Assembly (NCBI GenBank): GCA_932521025.1
Contig: OW051469.1
Location: 8,878,398 to 8,942,397, forward strand
Length of the DNA stretch: 64,000 bases
Direction of reading: 5' to 3'
DNA from: Oscheius onirici
Lineage: Eukaryota > Nematoda > Chromadorea > Rhabditida > Rhabditidae
Shown piece after piece: positions 56,412-64,000 of this stretch; the stretch's first letter is position 1, and each line of letters starts with the position of its first letter. Position numbers and translations under genes: made by a program. The notes below the pieces were generated by a model, which did no database searches, was not told the origin of the DNA, and saw only the letters and a program-made list of their open reading frames with translations.

Positions 56412-58408
56412 CGTTAGCCCTGAAATGGGAGGAGGAATTAGTCGCAGAAGGAAGGAGTAGCAAAACAGGGTCAAGATTAGAGGGGTTGATCTTGACCGAT
56501 TAATAGTTTTGGGGTGAAAAATGACCAAATTTGTCCAGTGTATTTTTGATAAAGGCTAATTTCTAACAGGAAGTTCTGGTCCGAAAATAGGCTTGGAAAA
56601 CATAGTCCGGAAAGAGCTACCTTCTGAAAATGGACGGAAATAGTATAAGAGAAAAGAAAAAATAAGGAGAAAATCCCATTCGCCCCATTTCAAAAACGCT
56701 ATTTTTGGGCATTGAAATTACTTACGTCTCTTCCAACCGAAACTGGAATAGTTTCCACTGACTGAGTACAGCAGATTTACTGCAAATCGTGCCGGGACCC
56801 CAGTTTTTTTGTTCTAAACTTAAAGGACCTTTTTCTACTGGACGCACTACATTCGGCATAAAAGTTATGCAAATTTAATAAAAACGAGCAACCGAAATGA
56901 CAGAAATGTACTGTTGACTGTGAATAGCTGCAATTTCCTATGGCAAAGAGTGGGCAAGTTAAAAACACTCGTTACAAGAACAAAAATGAAAAAAAAAGTT
57001 ATGCCTTTCAACTGATATTTCGGAACTTTCCATACATGCCAAATGGTCAGGTTATAGCGTCCTCACTTTCTACTTATTACGGTTCAAATCGCCGGTAAAA
57101 TCATTTCTCGCATGGAAAGTTACGCAATAATTAGCAGTTGGGAAGAGCGATTGGACGGTATGAAAATCTGTCACTTTCAGCCAAGTGGTCGGAGGATCGA
57201 CCGTCACAGCTACAGAGAGAAAAAGGGGCGGAGTTTTGAGACTGGTCCTCTCGGGTCAAGGTAGCGCCTCAGGGATTCAGTAAGGCTAAACAAACAATGG
57301 GATTAGTTACACTGTCCCTGTCTCTTTGGAAACCGGTAGCTTTCTGACTGAAAACAGCTTCAGATTGTAGAAGACCTTGACTTTTTACGACTGGTCAGGC
57401 GAAAAACAGAGTTCCAGTTCTATTGTATGGGGAAAAGTTCTGTGATAGTCACGCCGCACAGAGAGGGAGGGAGAGAGAGTGACCAGTGCCTGGCCAATTA
57501 TGTCCGCACTTTCAACACACACGGTCATCCAGTTCTCCATAATTAGGCAACTCTCTTCTTTGCGCAGAGAAAGGACGAGAACCAGAATCCCCTCTCCAGA
57601 AGAGAAGTAGAAAGTCTTGAGGGGAAAAGGCCAGCTGTGTCTCTACTTTGTCCTCTTCTTTTTGTATTGCCGGTTGCTTATCCCATCAAAAAGGCAGCCA
57701 TTCAGATGTGTTCGTGTTACAGCTTGCAGAGTGAGAGAGAGGGAGGAGCAGAGTCCCATATACTCTCACTGGATCCTCACACGTCATATTCAGGCCAGCG
57801 GTCCGACTTTTTGCTCATTTCTCTCTTTCAGATCAATTTTGGCTCATTTCTTTGATATCAGTTTTGACAGAGAAACTGAGGAACTGAGAGTGTCAGAGAG
57901 AGACAGAGATTCAGAGAGACAGATCGATTCCGAACGTTCATTACCGTATGCCGCTCCCACCTTGCGGAAATATGCCATGCTTGTCCCATCACGTCTCTCA
58001 TAAATCCGACAAGCAATGGGACACCCTCATGTCAGGCCCGAGAGCTCCGTGTTCCGCCGGCTTCCGGCTTTTGAACTCTCTTCCCTAACTGTTCGTCCCT
58101 TAAGAGCTACTTGGAGATAATGATAAAAGGGCCGCGAGACTTTTGGGCAATCATCCATTATTTAGGACGATTGGTCTCAGTGGTGGGAAGCAACTGCAGT
58201 ACTTTGGTCACTGCGGAATTTGGAATCAGTCGATTTCACGCTGTACACATCAGTTCTTTGACTTTAGGCTTTCTCTTTTCCCAGAGTTCCTCCTAGTTTT
58301 TCATTTTAGTAGGGAAAAATACGTGGCCAGCATTTTAGTGGTGATGAGCAAACTTTGTTCATGGTTTCATGGTATTTTTAGGTCGGAAGACGGTATTTCT
58401 CATCTTTT

Positions 58409-58462
58409 TCATGTCCTAAAAAGTTGCAGCCCTTGTTCTGCTCTACAACTTTGCAGAACACC
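58409..58462. repeat. Hairpin repeat upstream of 5S copy 4
   Basis: CATGTCCTAAAAAGTTGCAG and CTACAACTTTGCAGAACACC pair around CCCTTGTTCTGCT. It ends 96 nt before the 5S gene at 58558. Confidence 0.75.
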
Positions 58463-58557
58463 GCTAAGCTCGGAAATGTCACCTTGTACCGGAAAAATGT
58501 GACTCGAAAATACCATTTTGCGAAAGTAACGCGATTCGTAGTGAAAGAAGTGCTCCC

Positions 58558-58675
58558 GCTTACGGCCACACCACGTTGAAAGTACGCCATCCCGTCTGAT
58601 CTGGCAAGTCAAGCAACGTTGGGCCCGGTTAGTACTTGGATCGGAGACGGCTTGGGAATCCCGGGTGTCGTAAGC
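58558..58675 (+). rRNA. 5S ribosomal RNA gene, copy 4
   Basis: This is a 118-nt 5S with one visible difference from the others (CCCGTCTGATCTGG instead of CCCGTCCGATCTGG). It is preceded by AACGCGATTCGTAGTGAAAG and followed by TTTTT. Confidence 0.92.
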
Positions 58676-60050
58676 TTTTTGCATTTTTTCAAGACTGCCT
58701 TTTTTGGACCCGAAAGCAAAAGAGTACGTCCAAAAGACCAAAAAATGCATGTCTTTTGGTTCTACTAACAGAATAATTCATTTGAAACTTTAGCCTTTCC
58801 TCCGAGTTTCCTTCTTTCTTCTCCCGCCTGGTCGACATAACAGGTCATAGAGAAGGTAATGGAATTGGCCGCGTAATGTCTCATAAGCAGCCCACGTTAT
58901 TGTTGTCAACGACTATTTGGAAAACTTGCTTTTTGCTCACAATCAGGCTAGAGAGTAGACTGTTTGCCCTGTCTGACAGCTCCGTTTGTTTTCTCTCCCT
59001 CTTTCTCTCATACTGTTTCTGTCTCGAATGTCCAGTGTCTTTCAAACTCTTACCCACAACTTAACAAAATGTGTCATAATAAGCTGAGAAAATTTCCCCC
59101 CAGATGAAATGACTGCAGGCTTGTTTTCGCCGGGTCAGACGTAAAAATTCTGGAAATCTGCTTAGAGTGTAACGAGATAAGAGCGCGCCTGTGAATAGAA
59201 ACCTAGAGACTCTTACTGGACCTTTGGATTTTACTCTGCCTTTCTGTCTCCTTGTCTCTCTGACCGAGACGACTCTTCCGACTTCTAGTAGCCAAGGGAC
59301 TCTCTTCTGACTCCATAGTCTTCCTGTAATTAAAATTCTCCTAATTACCAGCCTCTCCTCAGAAACTTGGTCACTTTTTCCCTCTCTTATTCTTTCTGTC
59401 TTTCTCTCAGTCCCTTTGTCTCTGTCAGTCTGTCCCTCTGTCTCTCAGCCTCCTACTTTCAGTCTGTCAGTATGTCCCTCTCTCTCCCTGTCTCTGAAAG
59501 AGCATATCCAAACTGATGTCTGCCCAAATAGTAAAAGGTCCATCTCTCTTCACTCTCTCCCACAAGCCTGGAGTCGTTTGATTATTTTGCGCGTGGGGCG
59601 TGTCCAGCATGGGTTATGAGGTAGGAGGTGCAATAGGACCGAGACGACCCGGGGCTCATAATGAAAAGCAAATCGTGTCAAGAGCGAGGGAACTTTTTGC
59701 ATCTTTTTTCTGGTTTATGAAGCCTTTGACCTCTAGAGTCACTTCCTCTTACGTAACTAATTTATGCACCTGTGAGCTCTGATTCATCCCACTTTCTAGT
59801 CGTGTTCTGGTTTCTTACTACGTCCTGTTTGAACTTACTGATTGTTCATTTTCAAAAGAACGATACAGTAACCCTTTCTTATTCGTCTCGAGATCAATTT
59901 ACACCACTTTACTACAGAAAAATTGGAGACACAGTCAAGCGGCCAGCAATTTTTGAATTTGTTTGAAAATTTTTTGTGAACGAGTTTCCAAGCGATTATA
60001 AACGGCAATCGTGCATTCTTCACTTTACATTTCTTCTTTGCACCTGATTA

Positions 60051-60200
60051 GTATACTTGGGCACGAGCCAAAATTTTCGGCTCGAACCGATTTCGAGCCG
60101 GCTCGACGGGGTAGGTCGAGCCGAGCCGTCTCGAAGGGGTCATCGAGCCGAGCCGGCTCGAGGGTCAAAAACCGGCTCGGCTCGAGCCGCCCAAGTATAC
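60051..60200. mobile_element. 150-bp MITE made of CGAGCC repeats
   Basis: Terminal inverted repeats GTATACTTGGGC and GCCCAAGTATAC are flanked by a 6-bp direct repeat TGATTA on both sides, a likely target-site duplication. The interior is a string of GAGCCGGCTCGA-like palindromes. No coding capacity. Confidence 0.8.
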
Positions 60201-60324
60201 TGATTAGACCAAAAATCTTATTTTCCTGGTTACTGTAATAGTTCTTGTACGCAATTTCATACGCCCACTTTAGTTTTCTTGGCGCGCCGTTTTACGGCTC
60301 CAAAATACGATTTTTGAGCTGTGG

Positions 60325-60376
60325 CGTGTTCTACAAAATTGTAGATTATTATCTGCTCTACAACTTTGCAGAACAT
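60325..60376. repeat. Solitary hairpin repeat
   Basis: GTGTTCTACAAAATTGTAG and CTACAACTTTGCAGAACA pair around TATTATCTGCT. The preceding sequence GTACGCAATTTCATACGC resembles the interior block of the MITEs at 38.4 and 40.8 kb. Confidence 0.7.
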
Positions 60377-60796
60377 GAAAAAAAACTGAAAAATGACATT
60401 TTTTGACACAAACTGGGTGGTTTGAAAACACTGGCCGTTTGAATAAGTTCCATGTTTACGGTATGTTCTGACCCCTCATCTTCCAGCTGTTTTCCGTCCG
60501 CCTTGAGTAAACTCTAAGACGTTTTTGAAAACAAATATTATGCTTCTTTTTCATTATCTCACCCCATCCTCGCCACCATTCGGGGAAAATCGAGACAGGA
60601 ACCGTGTTCAGCTGTCCTCCAACCGAAGAGTCGCACTTTCAGCTGCCCTCATTTTCCGTTTTCATCCAATTGTCGCTGACGTTTTATAGCTTTTCTCTGG
60701 TTCTGAACAGGGGCCATCATGTAAATCCCCGTCTTTCTAAATATTCGAACTTTGGGGGCACGACTTAAACCGTTTTCCCAAGATTTTATGAACTCG

Positions 60797-60850
60797 CGAT
60801 GTTTTAGAAAATTGTAGCTTTAGATCTGTTCTATCACTTTGCAGAGCATC
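60797..60850. repeat. Hairpin repeat upstream of 5S copy 5
   Basis: CGATGTTTTAGAAAATTGTAG and a degenerate complement ending TTTGCAGAGCATCG face each other. It ends 95 nt before the 5S gene at 60945. Confidence 0.65.
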
Positions 60851-60944
60851 GCTAAGGTGGAAAATCTCATCTTGTATCCGAAAACCGAAAACTAAAAAAA
60901 AACATTTCCCTGGGAACGCGATTCGTAGCGAAAGAAGTACTCTC

Positions 60945-61062
60945 GCTTACGGCCACACCACGTTGAAAGTACGCCATCCCGTCCGATCTGGCAAGTCAAG
61001 CAACGTTGGGCCCGGTTAGTACTTGGATCGGAGACGGCTTGGGAATCCCGGGTGTCGTAAGC
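60945..61062 (+). rRNA. 5S ribosomal RNA gene, copy 5
   Basis: This is a 118-nt 5S identical to copies 1-3, followed by TTTTT and preceded by GGGAACGCGATTCGTAGCGA and AAGAAGTACTCTC. It lies only 115 nt upstream of the start codon of the next GPCR gene on the same strand. Confidence 0.93.
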
Positions 61063-61177
61063 TTTTTGCCTTTTTTCCAAAAGATTGTTTTGTATCCAAA
61101 GAATGCCTCCTTCCTTCTTACAACTTTTCACCTTTTTCAATTTTTACCAAAGAAGTTTCCAATTCAGACTCCCTCGG

Positions 61178-63940
61178 ATGAATGTTTCACTGGAAGAGAT
61201 GGAAGAGGATCTCTGTGCGGTGGAAATCAACGACCGCCGCTGGTATATGGTTGCCATCGCCGGTACTTCACTGTCACTCGTCAGCTTTCTCACAAACATT
61301 ATCATTGCCAAGGTCTGTCTCTCTGTCTCTCTCAAACTCCGCATTTCAGGTCCTTCTGTCCTCCCAACACGGTCACTTTTTCTTCTTGGCCCTTCTGGCT
61401 CTCTCAGACTCCTTCTTGAGCTTTATGTACGGACCAGTCATAGCTTTTGACATCATCAAAGATCGCGTGCAGGTGGGTCATTTCTCCTCTAAAGATGATG
61501 ATGTTTTAGCAACTCTGGCTGACGAGGCTCTATTGGAGATATGTTGGACCGTTACTGTCACTCTGTCAGGTCAGAATATTGAAAAAAAAAAACAAAAAAA
61601 GTCCATACTTTGTCATTCCTGGTCGGCCAGAAAGCGGGAAGAAAAATGAGGAAGTTTAAAATTCCCGCTGATGGGTCCCGTTACGATTTCCATTCCGAAA
61701 GTAGCAGTCTTTTAAACTATCCGGTAATCGTGAATAACCTGGCAAAAATTCACGTATTTTCAATCACGCCAAATTGCGTACCAATATTCAGTTTTGCGCC
61801 GCATCAGAACGGTAAAGAGTTACAAATAATCTGTTTTTAGGTCTCCATGACCTTCTCCACCTATCTCATTATTCTGGCCACCATCGAGCGTTATCTCATC
61901 ACTCAGAAATCGCCCTGTCTAAAATCCTTTCGGCGATCCAGAGGAGCCTGGTCATTCTTCCTGTTCAGTCTCTCGCTATTACTCCGAGGAACTTTATTCT
62001 TCGAAATTGAGGTATTGTCAAAAACAACCTGAGCTTCTGGGAAAGTCGTGACGGACCGGAACAGGCTAATTTGTGCCCCAGCCATAATTTTAGTACCACT
62101 CTAATTGGGAGGAGAGCCAATTAGTAGACGTCTACGGTGCTGATTCTTGAGAGCCAGAGGGAGAATTTTGAGAGGATTCTGGGAGAGGAAGAGTAAAAAT
62201 ATATTTTATACCTACTTTGAAATACGGGAAGGAAAAATCGGCGCCCTCTGCACCGAATGGCTCAGTCGATAAGAGAGCTGTCTGTTGAGCACACGAACCG
62301 GGTTCGATTCCTGTATACACAATGTTTTTTTGCTTTTTTTACGTTTCTTTCCTCTCTCTCTTTTCACTTCTCATTGTCCCCACGGCTATCACATAGCCTC
62401 TGGTAAGTAATGAAGTCCCAACTGACGTGAAGACCACCAATCGGGCTAATGCCGAAGAGGCTCCCCTCTGTCAGAATTTTATATTTTACGGCCGTGGGGT
62501 ATTTCTGAGTCAATGACTCAGGTCATTTGATCAAAGTTGAAAATATTCGCTCCCCCGTAAATATTTCATTTGATTTCAGAAAAGTAATCTAAACTCAGCT
62601 GATGGCGTCTTTGGAAATGACGACGCCGTACTTTGCTCATTTTAATCGCATGCCTGGCTATAGGTATATCTGGGTCTCAGATTCCGGAAGAAATTGCCCT
62701 CAAACAAAAACCTTCATTGCTAATTTATCTGAAGCCAATCTGACGTGCAATCTGCTGTCTCTAAAATATCGCCTAACGAGCTTGAAGGCTCATGTTGCAC
62801 AGCGAGAGAAAGTTTATTGGACTTTGGGTGGAACACTGGGGAAAATAAGAAGAGAGAGACTCTCCATTACCCTATGCTTTCCAGATCACCAAAAACATGG
62901 ACTGTACGGGTTTAACGGAATACATTCCTGGTCTCAGTCCACTGGTCGAAACCTACTGGTATGGAACAATCTTCCGCTTCTACATTAGGTAATTTTTTGT
63001 TCAAAAATAAGAGGGATTACCGTAAGATTTTAGCTGTTCCCTTCGAGACCCACTTAGCGCGCAAAAAAAGGATACTCAGCCAAAAAATTTATATGATACG
63101 CTGTGAAAAAAATGAAATTTGTTGGCTGAGTATCCAATTTTTGCGTGGGTCTCAAAGAGCTAAAATCTTACCATAATCCCTCTTCTTTTTGACCCTATAA
63201 ATGAGACAGAGGATGATTGAACCAGTTCCTTCCAGAAACATCCTAACAGTTTTTCTTCCCTTCGTTCTGTTAGCTTTCCTCAACTACCGGATCGTCAGAA
63301 CACTCAGGAAACAACAGAGAAGTGCTCAGATGTTCCGATTTCTTAGCAGCAATCACAAGCAAAAGATTCGCTCAGCTACACGTCTCATGGTCGTTGTCGT
63401 CTTCTCCTATCTGATTGCTAACATCTTGAACATCATCATAACTCTCTGGGAATATGTGTCGTTCTCGTCGACGCAGACGGCAGAAACATATGTTGTAAGT
63501 AGTTTTTGTCAAGTTTTATGGAGGCAGGGAAGTCAAGGTTTCAAGCGCAAAGTATTTTTGACGGTTAGAACAAAAATGCAAAAAGATTTAAGGGTCCAGG
63601 AATTGAACTCTGATCATGTGGACCGCAGTCCGCACTCTTACCGCCTGCGCTATTAAGGACCGAATCTGCGCGCTTGCCAACTTACACTTTGAGCCTTCAG
63701 CAAAACTTTTACCGTAACCACAGTCAATTTTATTATTTTCTAGCTTTGAACCTAGGAAACTTTGCAGATCTACGAGACGTGTACTGACGTCGTCTCTGTG
63801 ATGTACGTCTTCGTTACAGCCAGTCGTCTGGCCGTTTACTATTTCTGTAATAAGGAAATTCGCGACGAGATTCATCACTTTTGGCATGCGAAGAAGAAAA
63901 GAAAAGGGGAAGAGAAGAGACTGATGTCTCTCAGTGGACG
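61178..63940 (+). CDS. Rhodopsin-like GPCR, neuropeptide-receptor type, 3' end beyond window
   Basis: Exons splice in frame from MNVSLEEMEEDLCAVEINDR (61178). They give TM1 (YMVAIAGTSLSLVSFLTNII), TM2 (FFFLALLALSDSFLSFMYGP), the extracellular loop with RYVGPLLSLCQ, TM3 ending in TIERYLI (an ERY version of DRY), TM4 (FFLFSLSLLLRGTLFF), a second extracellular loop with the conserved Cys in ITKNMDCTGLTEYIPGL, TM5 (NILTVFLPFVLLAFLNYRIV), TM6 (TRLMVVVVFSYLIANILNII) and TM7 (DVVSVMYVFVTASRLAVYYF). A basic tail follows, with a donor at 63940, so at least one more exon lies outside. The layout resembles FMRFamide-type receptors, but the exact group is not resolved. A long intron (62014-62883) holds a tRNA-like repeat, and another (62988-63235) a MITE. 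Confidence 0.85.
62248..62330 (+). mobile_element. tRNA-like sequence in GPCR intron
   Basis: AATGGCTCAGTCGATAAGAG resembles an A box and GGGTTCGATTCC is a B box, but the arm between them does not form a regular anticodon stem and the ends do not pair. It is related in layout to the sequences at 35499 and 63589; probably a SINE head. Confidence 0.45.
63011..63182. mobile_element. 172-bp MITE in GPCR intron
   Basis: Ends GAGGGATTA and TAATCCCTC enclose arms with GTAAGATTTTAGCT and GAGACCCAC in inverted orientation, and an inner pair GGATACTCAGCCAA and TTGGCTGAGTATCC. Noncoding and wholly intronic. Confidence 0.75.
63589..63660 (-). mobile_element. tRNA-like sequence in GPCR intron
   Basis: On the minus strand it begins GGTCCTTAATAGCGCAGGC and GGTAAGAG (A-box-like), then GCGGACTGCGGTCCAC, then GAGTTCAATTCC (B box) and ends GGACC, giving a short acceptor stem. 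The anticodon loop would have only 6 nt. It may be a degenerate tRNA or a SINE head. Confidence 0.45.
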
Positions 63941-64000
63941 GTGAGTATAAAGTTCTGGTGATTCTACTGTATGTCCCCAGACTTTTCTCTCTCTGTGACT

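Larger units (their letters stand above)
56412..60044. other. Gene-poor region with one 5S unit
   Basis: Apart from 5S copy 4 and its hairpin I find no supported gene. Two open frames around 57.6-58.1 kb contain hydrophobic or Cys-bearing stretches but lack a usable start codon and splice chain. CTGTCTCT-like tracts recur at 59.4 kb. Confidence 0.5.

Noticed and set aside
57617-58093. Possible small secreted protein (hydrophobic start, later Cys-rich peptide MPLPPCGNMPCLSHHVS)
   Set aside because: No ATG before the hydrophobic stretch and no consistent splice phases joining the parts; conservation data would be needed.
62602-62988. 128-codon open frame inside the second GPCR gene
   Set aside because: It is out of frame with the receptor; direct joining of the exon ending FFEIE to ITKNMDC gives a normal second extracellular loop, so most of it is intron. 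Only its last part overlaps a true exon, in another frame.

Overview
This window is nuclear DNA from a nematode, most likely a rhabditid relative of Caenorhabditis. The evidence is a BLI-4-type cuticle collagen, dispersed 5S rRNA genes that resemble nematode 5S, an Srg-like chemoreceptor relic, an F-box-associated (FBA_2-like) gene, a Ly-6/ET-module surface protein, tiny introns (often 34-52 nt, ending TTTCAG), and a 3' splice acceptor directly before the start codon of many genes, as expected for spliced-leader trans-splicing. The gene models below were spliced by eye from reading-frame continuity, so exon edges can be off by a base or two.

Layout. 1-4.4 kb is gene-poor and repeat-rich. 4.8-7.1 kb holds a nine-exon gene for a Ser/Arg/Asn-rich repetitive protein. 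7.2-10.4 kb is a field of decayed direct duplications related to a membrane-protein gene at 10.1-10.8 kb. 11.0-13.3 kb is beta-ureidopropionase (minus). 14.2-16 kb mixes a tRNA-derived repeat, two tRNA-Ala genes and an FBA_2 pseudo-exon. 16.7-18.3 kb is a secreted APETP-repeat protein. 18.9-20.9 kb is a cuticle collagen (minus). 22.3-26.3 kb is a complete 11-exon rhodopsin-like GPCR whose introns carry a tRNA and a 5S gene. 27.0-28.5 kb is the FBA_2-like gene and 28.6-29.8 kb an Srg-like pseudogene. 31.2-31.9 kb is a secreted Pro/Val-rich protein. 33.1-35.3 kb is sphingolipid delta4-desaturase. 35.7-39.2 kb is glycerol kinase (minus) with a coiled-coil gene nested antisense in its last intron. 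40.7-41.6 kb is a small protein resembling plant self-incompatibility S1 proteins. 45.5-46.9 kb has two convergent small secreted-protein genes. 49.1-51.2 kb is a GILT-family thiol reductase with a Gln-rich N-terminus. 51.3-56.4 kb is a three-module ET/Ly-6-like GPI-anchored protein. 61.2 kb to the end is a second GPCR that runs off the window.

Repeats and RNA genes. Five near-identical 118-nt 5S genes are scattered on both strands. Each has the same hairpin-forming repeat 83-97 nt upstream, and further copies of that hairpin stand alone. Five identical tRNA-Ala(AGC) genes sit mostly in introns and share a short 5' flank. Many palindromic, MITE-like elements lie in introns, along with (GA)n, (GGGACA)n and CTGTCTCT-type low-complexity tracts.

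The genes are not an operon or a single pathway: intermediary metabolism, cuticle, receptors and secreted proteins are mixed, as is normal for a nematode chromosome. The points most worth pursuing are the 5S-plus-hairpin units, the S1-like protein, the two small secreted-peptide genes and the dispersed tRNA-Ala cassettes.
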